Assembly: GCA_020091685.1 (NCBI GenBank)
Contig: CM034598.1
Coordinates: forward strand, 16,411,362-16,475,361
Direction of reading: 5' to 3'
Source: Lutjanus erythropterus
Taxonomy: Eukaryota > Chordata > Actinopteri > Lutjaniformes > Lutjanidae
DNA length: 64,000 nucleotides
Shown piece after piece: positions 13,081 through 24,717 of the stretch. The translations under genes and the position numbers were made by a program. Positions within the stretch are counted from its first letter, which is position 1, and each line of letters opens with the position of its first letter. The notes under the pieces were generated by a model. That model was not told the origin of the DNA, did no database searches, and saw nothing but the letters and a program-made list of their open reading frames with translations.

Positions 13081-13586
13081 CATTTGGCTGGTTGGAATGT
13101 GTGATGGTATTTATATATGTGTGGTTTCCTATTTGATTAGACAATAAAATTGCTCTTAATGTATGATTTTCATAACACAATGACTGTGGTAAGTATGTTG
13201 TGTTGTCTCCATCTGGTGGTATCTGCTGAAATTACACTATTTTGTTTCATCTAGGTGGTTTTTTATGTCAATTTAATCAGGTACACACTCATAAATCCTT
13301 CATATTCTCATTATATTTACATATAATCTGTGCTACTACTTGACTATTCACCAAAGGTTTCCAGTTTTTAGCTGTCAAGTAGCATTTCATTGTTCATGCT
13401 TGCAACCAGGGCTCAGCAAATAAAGAAATTCCATAAAATACCAACAGTTACTTAAATTAAAGATAGAAAAGACTAAACATATATAAACGAGAAGTATTAC
13501 CACCACTGACTGCATGAAAATGCACAGCATATGCACTTGAACCCATTTTGAGGTTCTTGTTTTTTTGTTTTTTTTTTAATTGTGTG

Positions 13587-13637
13587 GGGGTTTTTTTGTG
13601 TGTGTGGGTGTGTGTGAGAGAGAGAGTGTGTGTGTTT
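13587..13637. repeat. Compound (GT)n/(GA)n microsatellite
   Basis: T run, GT repeats, a GAGAGAGAGA block, then GT repeats again. Two overlapping minus-strand frames rich in His and Thr are products of this repeat. Confidence 0.8.
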
Positions 13638-14238
13638 TTTCTTGTTCTTGTTGTTTTTGTTGTGGGACAGATGCGTACGACAGGTGCATAATAATGCCAT
13701 CTAGGACAACTACTGGGATTAAAAGATTGTTTCATTGTTGACGATTTGATTTGATGAGTGATTTAAAAACTCGATAAAACGAGATTTGATATTTGAGTAA
13801 TATATGATATATGTGTATTTATATTTAACATGTCAGATATGAAGATGTAGATATTGAGCTCGCCCATTTATGTGGAGCAGATGTGTGTTGGTCTTTGTCT
13901 ATGTCTTCTTTTGTTCTGTTGTTAAGATTGTGGGTCGTTGTTTTGCTGATGTGGAAAGTGTATATTGTTATACTGATCTATATACATCATATATATGATC
14001 ACAGAGGTTATTCTCTTTTAAACTGCACCACTAAATGAGATATTTCAAATATGTAGAGAAATCTTTATTAAAAGTTCATGAGTGGCCAGAACAATATAAA
14101 CATCTGTATGATGTAATGTAGTGTAACACAGGAGCCCTGAAATAAATGATATGTTACTTATACTGTGAAGTGCTACTTCAGTACCTTTTGAAGGTCATGT
14201 TGTAAAAGTTGAACTAAACACTTTGAACATGTATGTAA

Positions 14239-14570
14239 CAGGCTGCAATTACTTTTTTTTTTTTTTATTGTCGATCAATCTGTCAATTGTTCTCTCAATT
14301 AATCAGTTTGTTGTCTGGTCAATAATATGTAATAAATGGTGAAAAATGTTGATCAATGTTTCCCAAACCCAAGATGACATCCTCCAGTTTACTGTCATAA
14401 AGGAGTTAAAAAAAAAAAAAAAAAAAAAAAAGGAAATATTCACAATTAACAATCAGGAATCAGAAATTTTGGCTTTTTTCTTCATGAAAAATTCCTCACA
14501 CTGTTTAACTGGTTATCACTGGTGATTCATTTAACAATCACTTCATAAAAGATTAATCGTCGCAGGTCTA
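14239..14570. mobile_element. hAT-type MITE (GGCTGCAA family), 8-bp TSD
   Basis: Starts CAGGCTGCAATTA and ends TTAATCGTCGCAGGTCTA. The flanks GTATGTAA and GTTTGTAA match at 7 of 8 bases. Related copies lie at 46740-47100 and 60523-60866, sharing a central AAT(G)TT...GATTT core. A 24-base A run at 14408-14431 is internal. Confidence 0.65.
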
Positions 14571-15372
14571 GTTTGTAATATTTTGTGCACCAGATTAGAA
14601 AAAAATATTAGAAACACCTCAAGATTTCATCCATCCATACAGCAACACCACAAACTACAGCTTCAATCAGCAGATGGCATCATCACCTCTCTGAATCTGT
14701 GAGAACAACAAAGAGAAATTAGTTTTCAGAAAGGTTTATTATGGGACTGTCTCAACACTGGCTATATAGGTTTTTATTTTCTAGTTACAAGGTGCACATG
14801 ATTGAAATGATTTTTTCTACCAGCATGAAGTGAAGTTAACAACTTCCCTCTCCCTAAGGATAGTTTTGGTAACTATGATCCCTTGCGTCAGTTGGGATTG
14901 TGGATATTTTTAGTTCAATTGTGTGCTTGTTTTTGCATCAAAACTTAATGTAAAGACAATCTTACAGGCACAGTAAGCTGAACATCCATTACACATTGTA
15001 AGTGTTTATCCACTGCTGACAGCTTTCAGAGTCCCTAAAGCTCGAGTGTATGGAAGCCTTTCTTCTTCTTTTGATGGAGTGGGTCTATACACCCCACTCC
15101 ACGTTCGCCTATCTGCCATATGGTGTGCTGCTACAAGAAAAGAGCTCACTTGAAACTTTGAGCATTTTTAGCTTGTCATATGTGAAAGAAAGCCCACAAC
15201 TGACCCATTAAAACACTTCAAACATCTTCCCTTTTCAGACTCATTAAGTACTCAGACAAACTCAAAAGTTTGCCTGATAGCGACACCGCCGATGAGTAGC
15301 AAAGTTATTTTACCCCAAAACAGGCAAAAATAGAGGAACATGTTCATGCACAAGGATTCTAATGTCTACATC

Positions 15373-15760
15373 CAGTGCTCGAAGAAGTATTCACATTCTT
15401 CACACAGGGGTGGAGGTAACATTTATTAAAACTATTCACGTGACTATAATTAAGTCATTTTTGGGGTACTTGTGTTTTTACTTAAGTATGCATTACATGT
15501 AATCTACTTAGTTTTAGAAAAATAATTAATTACTGAATTAATATCCAAACCGTTCATCTGCATTTTTGTAATCAACAAGACTAATCAGTCACAAACAGGA
15601 CAATGAAAACTTGACATATGGATGGAAACAGAAACTCCTTAAAACTGAATGCTTGCTACTGATTTTGGAGTAAACATCAGTGAATAACAAGTAACTAATA
15701 ACCTGAGCGTTTATTGAGAAGAATACTTCTTTTACCAATGTACTGGTGGAGGCTTTGTTG
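15373..15760. repeat. Overlapping ACTTAAGTA-type hAT repeats
   Basis: CAGTGCTCGAAGAAGTATTC at 15373 and CAGGGGTGGAGGTAAC at 15405 are two successive left ends of the common CAGTGGTGGA element. They are followed by TTACTTAAGTATGCATTAC. No clean right end is seen. Confidence 0.45.
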
Positions 15761-15790
15761 GAATAATTGGCTTACATATTGATATTTAAA

Positions 15791-16050
15791 GGAGCAGTGT
15801 GTAGGATTTAGTGGCATCTAGCAGTGGGTTTGCAGATTGCGAACACCTCGTCTGTGTCCCATTTCCAGCCTGTAGGAGAACATACAGTGGCTGTTTGTTC
15901 TTTCTGGGCTACTGCAGAAACATAAAGCAGAAGAGGACCCACCATGGTTGTAATATATGAACCTAAATGACATTGCCACCCAGTCTTGCTTCGAATTTTT
16001 CCCAGTAGCCACTTGCTGCATGTAAAAGAAACGTCTATAAAACTGTTGAT
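15791..16050. repeat. Common teleost interspersed repeat
   Basis: Begins AGGAGCAGTGTGTAGGATTT, continues AGTGGCATCTAGCAGTG and then TGTAGGAGAACATACAGTGG. I recognise this family from many fish genomes. The open frames here are repeat sequence and not genes. Confidence 0.7.
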
Positions 16051-16829
16051 AGAAATCAAGCTCAATTATGACTCTTTATATTATGAATTTTTGATCCATG
16101 TAGTGTTTATATTTGTAAAATCTACTTAGAGCCAAGAAAAACATTTAAAAATCAGTCATGTCATTACATGGCAACATTCTTCAGGCTGCATTGGGGCCAA
16201 CAGGAGAAACAGTACTTCATATTCAATGGGCTGCGTACTGTGGAAGTAAACCTGGAGGCTAGAGTAGCTCCAAAATTACAAACCGTGATTAGAAATAATA
16301 AAATTAAATACAATTGAAAATCAAACAAACAAACAGTAGAACTGTTTAGGGGGGAGAAAGTTTGAACAAGTCCATCTCTCCATGTAAAGACAAACCTAAA
16401 CAGGCCTACAACAAAATATTTGATGCTCTTCAAAGTATATATCAGTAGACTAAGACTCGTGGGCCAATCAATGTATATTTTTGAACAGCATGCTCACTTA
16501 ACATGACTTAAATTGTCTGTTTTTGTCAGACACGTGTCTTTCTGAAGTATCGGGTAACACGTGTGATCACTGGTGCAGGTCTGTCTTTAAGACATGCTCT
16601 GTTGTCTCCGTCATGCTGAGTAAACTGCTGACCTGCGGGCCCCGTCTATCCCCTGCATCACGTGCACAGACGGCACCCTGCAGAGACTTCAGCGGTTGCA
16701 GGCATCGCGACATTACCCTCCACTCTTTAGTGGCTTTGCGGCCGTATTCTCGCGATGAAAGAGAACTGCTATAGCAAAAGTATTAAATGAACATGTCCTA
16801 CAGTAAAGTCATCCAGCTCTGCAGACTCA

Positions 16830-17160
16830 GCAGAGTCCTCTCTGCGCAACTGTAACCAAGAAGTCATCTCCTCTTATTATTGCCCTTCCCTCAGAGTTCA
16901 TCAATTAGCCTTCTACCACAGATAACATTGACTTAATGAAGCGTTACTTTAACTAGAATATTACTTCCCCTTTCCCAAATTAATGAGGCCGTTAATTGTC
17001 CTAATTTGCGTGTGAAACCCCGGCATTAAGAGTCCGCTCTTTGCTCAGCAGAACCACCTCCGGTAGCTTCGGTTTGTGGGGATAATTACAGAGCAGACTG
17101 CTCCGACATCAAGAGCTTCACTGTTCTGGTGAATGATTCACTGGAAAAAAAAAAGTGGAA
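16830..17160. promoter_or_regulatory. Candidate conserved non-coding block with homeodomain-type sites
   Basis: A dense run of TTAAT/ATTA motifs (TTAATGAGG, GTTAATTGTCCTAATTTG) set in GC-balanced sequence, including CCACCTCCGG and GAACCACC. No repeat or coding potential is seen. Confidence 0.3.
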
Positions 17161-17699
17161 ACGCTCTATTGTTACGAAATTAAGCAGTCTTTAATTAAAA
17201 CACAAGAGAAACGCAAGGCAAAACGGGGGCTCACTGTATGGACCGCAGAGGAAATCCCACTCAGTGCGTCATTGTGGAGGTCAGCTCATCCTAAACCTGT
17301 TGTTATTATCAAAGGAGAGAAAACAATAAAGTGAAGATTTGGAGAGTGTATTTGACTTTATTATAGGCTATGTAGGCTATATACTGAATTTCACATGAAA
17401 AGCTTATTCCTTTGTGAATATTACAGTTTGATTTAGTCATTTATGAAAATGTGTCTGGAGAGTGTAATAAACCTATTACAGTTTTGGCAAAGCTCTATGG
17501 GTCTATAATTTCCAAATAATTCCTTGGAAATTATCCCGGAAATAACAATTTAATACTGATTATGAGGAAAATGGAGATCATGTCAATTGTTACACTTCCA
17601 GTTAATTCATTCCAGTTAACTCTAGAGTGGTCAAAGGTCAGGTACACTTGGAAAAATATTGATTTTATTTTATTTTACAGTAAATTTACACATTAAGGA

Positions 17700-17935
17700 G
17701 GAAAAAGAAAGCAGATAGTTTTTTATTTTGTGTTTTGAGAATTATGTTGAAATGTCAAGAGTAAACTTGAAATATTCAGAATAAAGTCAAACTTCCAGTA
17801 TAAGTGCCAAATAAATTAAAAGAGGAGTATTTTCTTTTTAATTTTGCCCTTTGAGAATAAAGTTGAAATGTTGAGAACAGAAACACCAAATCAACTTAAT
17901 TCTCAACATTGTCAACATTTTTTTTTTTTTTTTTG
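17700..17935. repeat. Degenerate GAATAAAGTTGAAATGTTGA minisatellite, first locus
   Basis: Several imperfect copies of the unit on the plus strand, ending in an inverted copy (AACTTAATTCTCAACATTG) that could fold into a hairpin, then an 18-base T run. Confidence 0.55.
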
Positions 17936-17954
17936 TGACATCTCAATTTTAGCA

Positions 17955-18240
17955 ACTATTTATGAGATAGTTCACCCAAAATGAAAATTCAGTCATTATC
18001 TACTCACCCTCATGCTGACTGAAGGTCGGGTTAATTTTTTTTAGTCCATAAAACACTGCTGGAGTTTCACAGGAAAACAGCATTACAGAATCTCCAAAAT
18101 GATGTCAGTGAATGATGACCAGTTTCCATGTCTTCTAAAGCCCCGACATGCTCTGTTGACTTGAAAGACATCATTTATACCATGTTTTTAGCTTAAATCT
18201 TCACTGTACAAAAAAGTTGACCCCCCACCACCCCACCCCA
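17955..18240. repeat. Teleost repeat of the AGTTCACCCAAAATGAAAAT family
   Basis: Opens with AGTTCACCCAAAATGAAAAT and ATCTACTCACCCTCATGC, the standard start of a widespread fish DNA-transposon family. The right boundary is uncertain. A GGGTGAACTATCCTTT end at about 25551 is a fragment of a relative. Confidence 0.6.
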
Positions 18241-19379
18241 TAATTATTATCAATCCTCAACAATAACCGGGGGAAGCAACTGATTAAAAAAAAATAAAAA
18301 AGGATTCAAGTTGAGTGTTAGTGAAATAAAGGTCAACATGATAGCATCAGCCAACTCTTGTGTCTTTATTTCCCCTAAATTTCCACTAAATCATCTTCAT
18401 TTAACTTAGTTTCATTCTATATTTCTCATCTGTTCATCCACGCCCCCCCCTGCAGTGACTCTACACCTTCTTTACACCTCCCTCAGTTTGGGAACCACTG
18501 CTCTAGGTATGCAAAACGACAGCCAACTCATACATAAACATCTAATTTCTTGCTGGGCTCTCCATCCTTTGGGTGTTTGTGTAGCCAGCAGAGTATTTAC
18601 CTCCTGGACAACATCGCTGAGTAAAACCCACTAAAATGGAACATGGATGAATTTTTCAGATATCTCTTGAAAAAGGCTCCTGGGCTTTCTGTCTTATGAT
18701 AAAACAGGTGCAGGTAGACTGTGAACACAGCCGACTGGAGCAGGATGTAAACAATTTAGATCAATTTGTTCACAGCAAGGACCTGTTTGTTCTTAAGTGC
18801 TCCTATAAACTCATATTTACAGCCAGTCAAATCACATGTAAGTTAGTAATAAACAAGACGCAGTTGCTTTCATAGTCATCATACATATACATATTTATGT
18901 GCTTCAGTAATGGAGACTGTCAGGGAGGCTATAGTGTCAAATACAACATCACTTAATGCAAAAAAAAAAACACTATCATGATGGTAGATTGCACAAAATA
19001 CCTCAGCAACCTCACACGTCAGTTTATAGCCTATTATAGCCTGTAATGGTTTCACAATTTGTTACCAACTTGGCAACCAGGGTACCATAGACAACTGTAG
19101 CTGCCAGATGACGCTGTGATGGAACCTGGCAACACTCCTAACAGTTTACACTGGCCCTTAACTTCAAGCCCTACGCCCAACCATCCAACCACAGCAGCAC
19201 CCACTTGTGTCAACACATGCTCCATGGCTGCTATTTAACCACCTACAGTGAGCTGTAACTCTGTAGGCATGTATGTTTTGTAGCAGGGACTGGCAGGGTT
19301 TTCCCTTTACTCCTGGGCTGATAATGGAGCGAGTCAGAGCAGTTCCAATAATAATACATTGTCTCATCGTTCTAATTTC

Positions 19380-19745
19380 TAGTAAATGAGGCAGGCCTAA
19401 TAGTGAAATTAAAGCGGTCCTCATTTCACTGGGGACGCCTTAAAGCCTCCTCAATTATCCCTGAGGAACCGCAGTCGGGGAACCATGGCCCCAAGCAATC
19501 TATAATTAATTCAACTCTATTTCTGAGGCTTTACTTTGAAGAGTTGTGTCTCTGTTTCATTGTCCACCTGCTCAAGACTCTACAACATCTTATAAAAGAG
19601 CCACGATTCAGCTGTACAAACCACACAGGCTTCAGAAGTTATAGTCATTTACAGGCCTGTCATTTTGCAATAATTTTCTAGTACGCTCCCTGGGATAAAA
19701 ATGGTAATTTTGTTACTAATTACAGGGGAAGTAGGACATTTCTCA
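19380..19745. promoter_or_regulatory. Candidate enhancer block 3 kb upstream of the atoh1-family gene
   Basis: A low-repeat sequence with E-boxes CACCTG (19565-19570) and CAGCTG (19609-19614) and AT-rich homeodomain cores (CTCAATTATCC, TATAATTAATTC). It ends just before the minisatellite at 19838. Confidence 0.3.
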
Positions 19746-19837
19746 AAAGAACTGCTCAAATTAATCCCAAGTAACTGTTCATTAATTATTAAATTATTCT
19801 TCACATGTTGAGTTGCAGACTTATGGAGGAGAAATGT

Positions 19838-20098
19838 CAAAAAATAAAGCTGAAATGTTAAGGATAACATTAAAATGTTGAGAATTAAGTTGAAATGTTG
19901 AAAATTAAGTCGAAATGTTAAGAGTAAGGTTGGACAAAGTCAAGATGTTGAGAACAAAGTTGAAATGTTGAGAATAAAGTTGAAAAAGGCGGAAAGTTGA
20001 AAACGAAGTTAAAATGTTAAGAATAAAGCGCAAAAAGTCAAAATCTTGAAAATAAAGTTGAAAAAGTCAATATTATGAGAATAAAGTTGATATGATGA
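19838..20098 (+). repeat. Minisatellite of an approximately 20-bp unit, TTGAAATGTTGAGAATAAAG
   Basis: About ten or more imperfect tandem copies. The same unit occurs at 17700-17935 and, on the opposite strand, at 32127-32370 in dok3 intron 3. Confidence 0.75.
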
Positions 20099-21102
20099 GC
20101 AAGTATTGCTGAAATACATTTTGCTGTAGTCCCTGTCCTTGTCCACAGCAGTTCATTACTGCTGACTGCAGGTAATACACTGACTATGGATACAACTCCA
20201 CATTAAACAATACTCTCCCTTTAATGCATCAGCATTAACAATCCAAAAATATAAGACATAATCGTGTAACACTTAAAGCTGTAATTTTTGCTTTTACTAT
20301 AAGTTCACTTTACTTTAACACAGCTAGCCTAAATATTTCCTCAGCCACTGCCCAACAACAATTCCAGCAGTCACTTACAGTTAACTCTTTAACTTGTGAG
20401 GGAGGGAGGAAACTTTGCATACATGTCCCCCCAACAAGGCTTGGATCAGCACTGAAAAGTTGCCATAACTCTCCAGCAGACAGCCATGTTGTCTCCCACT
20501 CCTTCCCTGCCTGCCTGGTGGGACACATCAGTCTCTCTGTCTGTTGCAGGAGGTCACTCAAGTTGACCTTAGAAATGTTCCTCACACCTCCTCAGCCTCC
20601 GCTGCCACTCCCCCGCTCACGCCCCGCAGCAGATGGGAAGTGTGGTCGCATTTTTAAAGCCGTGCACGCAGGGTTACAGGCTGTTGCTCTGGCAGTGGGG
20701 CTGAAGGAATGAAATATTCATGTCCCCCCCAAAAAATGAATGAATGGACACCCCGGGATGAAGAGCGTGTGCCGATTTATTCAACTAAGACCAGGCCTCA
20801 TTAAACTGCTGGCGGCGAGGCAGGTCACGGTGATTTTCTTTACCAGTGCTCGACCCCAGCCATCACACACACAGAAACAGAGAGAGGAGCAGTGAATGCC
20901 AAATTTATCCAAGTCACCATCATCACAACACCTCAAACGTCCCAGTGGACAGGTCTGCTGGTGCTGCAGTGGTTCCTCTGCTGTAATTGATGATCTAATG
21001 AGTGATTAGCTCTGTGTCAGAGCTCAGACTGTCAGTGTGAACGCTGAGTTGTCGCTGTGCGCAGCATATGGGAGACGTGGGTGACACTGGTTGTGACACA
21101 GA

Positions 21103-21122
21103 GGTGTGTGTGTGTGTGTGTG
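21103..21122. repeat. (GT)n microsatellite
   Basis: Ten uninterrupted GT units. Confidence 0.8.
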
Positions 21123-21251
21123 TTAAGGTGCCAGGGGACAACAGCTGATAGGCATGCACAGGAGCCACGTGACCAATCACAATTAATTTATCTGACTTGA
21201 TTTAGTCTCACTTAGAAAACAAAATCTTCATCTTATGCTAATTATACGTTA

Positions 21252-21905
21252 TCATTTTACAATAAAACTACTCATAAATACTTTATAATGTAGTTATTAA
21301 CTAGGTTGTAAACACCTACTCTTATAAATCATTAATAAACAGTTGTAAATGATGTGGGCTCACTATTTGGTAAGATCCAGTTACTGGTTATTATAAATTA
21401 ATCTTACAATAGTTGCTAACATTTATAACTGGGAAATTAGTACATCATAAAAATGTCACAAAAATAGTTTGGCTTTTATAGAGCATTTTTACCAGAATCC
21501 AAATTAAAATAGTATTATACCTGATATTTATCAGCTAATATAATGATACCAGTATAGACATATGTGGCTGTGATAGGCAGTATCGAACAATAATTTATTG
21601 GCCCCTGTATTGTGCATCCTTATTATTAAGATATTCCTATGGTGGTTAGATGCTACTTATTAACCGATATATGATAAAGCTGAGCTGAAGGTATAAATGC
21701 TGCTGATGGAGAAGACAAAGTAAGCTCAGTAAACAATGAGATCTGAGGCTTAACAGTTCAAATAAACGAGGGCTCACTATTTGGCAAGCAACAGCTCACT
21801 GTGGCCCTTTTTATCTAATGTGTTGCAACAGCTTATAAAGTGTTTACAACCTAATTAATAACCTTATTGTAGACCATAAGGGTAGTCTTATTGTTAAGTG
21901 GTACC
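21252..21905. mobile_element. MITE with ACAATAAAACTACTC-type inverted ends
   Basis: The left end TTTTACAATAAAACTACTC and the reverse complement of the right end (CTTAACAATAAGACTACCC) match well. Repeated TTATAAA and GGGCTCACTATTTGG motifs lie inside. I recognise it as a common fish repeat. Confidence 0.55.
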
Positions 21906-22039
21906 TAATAATGGCACTTTTTGCATTAAGCCTATTACTTATGCACATTGTTTTGATCCTTGCATCCTGCTAAATGATTCATAAACAGCCCTCAGACAAC
22001 TTATCAGTTATCATGGCTCTGTTATAGACAGGTGTGTCT

Positions 22040-22300
22040 CAGGCCTTGCCTTCCACCTGTTCTTTTTATTATTCCTCTGCAAATAATGCGCAAAAGATTG
22101 CCCATTTTACTGTTTGTTTGAGAACAAACCTCAATGGTGCTGCCAGATCCCTCAAGGGTCGGAGCCAATTAGGGAGCCTGCAGTTCCTTTGCTCATGAGA
22201 AAGATGTCTAAATTCATTTTCCATGGACTGGGAGCAGTGGTGTGGGGGTCTATGGATGGTGATGGTGATGATGATAGAGTCTTGAATGTTTGTTCTTGAC
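22040..22300. promoter_or_regulatory. Candidate proximal enhancer block of the atoh1-family gene
   Basis: Lies 0.5-0.8 kb before the TATA box. It has CACCTG at 22054-22059, a CAAATAATGCGCAAA octamer-like stretch and GAGCCAATTAGGGAGC. It lacks repeats. Confidence 0.3.
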
Positions 22301-22751
22301 TGCACTACAAGCCAAATTTACACAATATCTAATTCAGGGATTCCTGAAATTTCAACTTCAACCCCTACAATTTCTAAAATTTTCTGGCCAGGGCCTCCCT
22401 TTTGTAAGTCCATCAACAATACTGTATAATTAAAAAAAAGAAAGAAAACAAAACAAAAAAATAGGGTTGTTTTATTGTATGTAAAAAGTTTTGTTATGTG
22501 CACTTGTCACTTTATTTATGCAGAGCTTAAAGCCAGCAGATATTCATCCCAGACTCCACTGAAAAAGTTCATTAGATCAAGTTTTCTTCAACACTGATAG
22601 GCCACGCTCTTAAATGATTAATACTCTCGGCTCCCCTCTGTGTGAGGATAATAACAGTGTCGTGATTGAGTTACAATGGACAATGGAAGAAAAAAAAAAG
22701 TGGAGCCTTGTCTAATTGTTCGTTGACAGGGTCAGAGGGGATTGTTGTGCG

Positions 22752-22756
22752 ATTGG
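22752..22756 (-). promoter_or_regulatory. Inverted CCAAT box (ATTGG) upstream of the atoh1-family TATA
   Basis: ATTGG (CCAAT on the minus strand) sits about 70 bp upstream of the TATA box, the usual place for an NF-Y site in a TATA-containing promoter. Spacing and sequence are visible; use by NF-Y is inferred. Confidence 0.5.
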
Positions 22757-22826
22757 CTGCTGCCTCCTGAGGCTGCAGGGCTGTCAGGACTGCTGGAGCA
22801 GGGAGTGACACCAAGGTGACTGACTG

Positions 22827-22833
22827 TATAAAT
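22827..22833 (+). promoter_or_regulatory. TATA box of the atoh1-family gene
   Basis: TATAAAT lies about 100 bp before the ATG cluster at 22934. Transcription should start near 22855-22860, giving a 5' leader of about 75-80 nt. An in-frame ATG at 22832 overlaps this box and is therefore an unlikely start codon. Confidence 0.7.
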
Positions 22834-22933
22834 GCTGGCGCCATGCAAACCACTCCAGAGACGATCGAGGGCATCAGCCAGAGTCTTGTGTGTGACCTTT
22901 CCCTGCCGTGCACCACCACAGGCCTTTACAGTG

Positions 22934-23614
22934 ATGATGATGGAGGATTTCAGCCTGGCCCACATTAACTCCAAAGCTTGGATTTCTTCTAATTCTCTCC
23001 ATGCGTTCTCCAGGAGGGACGCGCACGGAGCTGCAGACGCACTGGGCAAATTCGTGCCGATGAGTAAACTTCCTGAGTGCGTGTCCGCTGCGCACATCAT
23101 AGAGATGGACCCCGACAAGGCAGCAGCACAGGAGGGAAAGACGAGCCACTTTGGCCCCCAGAAGCACCGGCGCGTCGCAGCCAACGCCCGAGAGAGGAGG
23201 AGGATGCACGGCCTGAATAAAGCGTTTGACGAGTTGCGGAGCGTCATCCCCTCCCTGGAGAACGAGAGGAAGTTGTCCAAGTATGACACCCTGCAAATGG
23301 CGCAGATTTACATCACCGAGCTGTCGGAGCTCCTGGCTGGTGTGGTTCATCCAGAGTGCAGGAGTCCCCGTCCAGCATCAGCGGACAGTAAGACCGCCAG
23401 GAGGAGTCTGATCCACTCCCTCCGGCCGGCAACAGCCACTACGCAGACCCCTAACCCGGTGACAGGAGAGCAGCGGGACCCCTGCGCCCCTATGGGCCAC
23501 CTTATTATAGTCGGACCTACATCTGAGCTGGGGTCAAACAAATCTTCCAGCAGCAGTGATGGAGAGTCTTCACACTTCAGTGACATGGAGGAAAATCAGA
23601 CTGTAAGACAGTAA
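22934..23614 (+). CDS. atoh1c: Atonal-class bHLH transcription factor, Atoh1 family (probably atoh1c); intronless
   Basis: Single-exon gene of 226 aa. The bHLH domain spans about residues 77-134: the basic region contains [14 protein letters not shown], and helix 2 contains [15 protein letters not shown]. Both are diagnostic of the Atoh1 group rather than neurogenin or NeuroD. The C-terminus is serine-rich ([18 protein letters not shown]), as in other Atoh1 proteins. Family role: a nuclear proneural activator that dimerises with E proteins on CANNTG sites and specifies hindbrain rhombic-lip and cerebellar neurons and hair cells. Start choice: the frame is open to an ATG at 22832, but that ATG lies inside the TATAAAT box, so it should not be transcribed. 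Three consecutive ATGs at 22934, 22937 and 22940 are the realistic starts, the third having G at +4. Paralogue assignment (atoh1c rather than a or b) is inferred from the divergent helix 1 ([17 protein letters not shown]) and from the dok3/ddx41 neighbourhood, and is less certain than the family. Confidence 0.9.
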   Translation: MMMEDFSLAHINSKAWISSNSLHAFSRRDAHGAADALGKFVPMSKLPECVSAAHIIEMDPDKAAAQEGKTSHFGPQKHRRVAANARERRRMHGLNKAFDELRSVIPSLENERKLSKYDTLQMAQIYITELSELLAGVVHPECRSPRPASADSKTARRSLIHSLRPATATTQTPNPVTGEQRDPCAPMGHLIIVGPTSELGSNKSSSSSDGESSHFSDMEENQTVRQ

Positions 23615-23976
23615 CAGACTTGTTTATACTGCAGTGTCTGTTATAGAAAGAACCGGGAGGACCAAACACAACACGAGATAGTCCTACATATTCTCCTGTC
23701 ATTTTTTTATAGCATAGATTTTACACTGCCAAATGAAAGCGCAGGTAACTCACAAAAAGCGACTGAGATCTTGATTGTTTTTTGTTGTTGTTTGTTTGTT
23801 TGTTTGTTTTTTACTTCCTAAGGCCATGATGAACTCCCAGAGGCCTTTTTTTAATGCACTTTATGGCCTGAACCATCACTAAAGACATTTCCAGTGTCGT
23901 TAGTGACATCTGTCTAAATTAAAAACAATTATTTTCATATTTATGTATAGCTATTTTATGAGGATTGCTTTGCTAC

Positions 23977-23982
23977 AATAAA
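23977..23982 (+). terminator. Poly(A) signal of the atoh1-family gene
   Basis: AATAAA lies 363 nt after the stop codon and is followed within 30 nt by GT/T-rich sequence. This gives a 3' UTR of about 380-400 nt and a transcript near 1.15 kb. Confidence 0.7.
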
Positions 23983-24717
23983 GATATACTTGAAACATGA
24001 GTGTGCATTTTAAGTTGTTTTTGTAGGGGAGACTGGGGACAGTTGCAACACTTCTTGAATTTCTCTGAGTATTTGGACTAGACCAACCAAATCTTGATAT
24101 ATCCAATGAAAAAAATATATAACACATTTACTGTAATAAATCATAAAATGCCCATGATATGTCATCAGAAATTATGGAAACTGCTAAGTTGAAATACCTG
24201 TTACTCTGACAACAAGGTTACAGTCACTGTGTCTTCCTTTGAAATTTCTATTTAGGGCTGGAGTTACTTTTTGTTTCGTGTTAATTAGAGTTCAATTCAA
24301 TGCTGAATGAATTAGTATCTGTTTATGAGTTATGACAAATCATTAATAATCCTTCAGGAGGATTAGATGTCAATAATGGTTAAACTGAACAATGTGTTAA
24401 TGGAGTCTGGCAGGCACTCACTGCTCACTGCTCAGAATAACAGGCTTAGCTTTACATTGACAGACAATTGACAGTTACAAACATCTGATCAACTTACAGT
24501 GTAAGACTCGTTGCTTGTCATTGACTAATTACATTGTTGTGCTTGTCCTGCACTCCTGCAGTGTTCCTGCAGCCTGCCTGAGCTGCCTCAGGTCTGGGGA
24601 GGAAGCAGCAGGAGGAATCGACTCACTTTAACTATAGATGATACATTAAATAGGATTTCAACCAATCTAATATAGTGTCTACAGCTCCAACTCACTATTT
24701 AAACTGCATAACTCACA

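Larger units (their letters stand above)
1..22740. other. Gene-free region upstream of the atoh1-family gene
   Basis: No open frame here resembles a known protein except the decayed THAP fragment at 7.6 kb. Most long frames fall in interspersed repeats or microsatellites. The stretch alternates transposon remnants, listed separately, with low-repeat blocks that could be regulatory. A large non-coding flank suits a developmental bHLH gene. Confidence 0.6.

Noticed and set aside
13457..13735. Minus frames of 92 and 67 codons
   Set aside because: Produced by the GT/GA microsatellite and T runs.
15808..16065. Overlapping minus frames of 85 and 67 codons
   Set aside because: They lie inside a recognised teleost interspersed repeat.
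20310..20585. 91-codon minus frame
   Set aside because: No similarity to a known family and no exon signals. Composition is like the surrounding non-coding DNA.
22832..22933. N-terminal extension of the atoh1-family frame
   Set aside because: Its ATG overlaps the TATA box, and the 34 residues do not resemble an Atoh1 N-terminus.
22732..23350. Two long minus-strand frames over the atoh1-family gene
   Set aside because: They mirror the GC-rich bHLH coding sequence. The plus frame has the domain, promoter and poly(A) signal.
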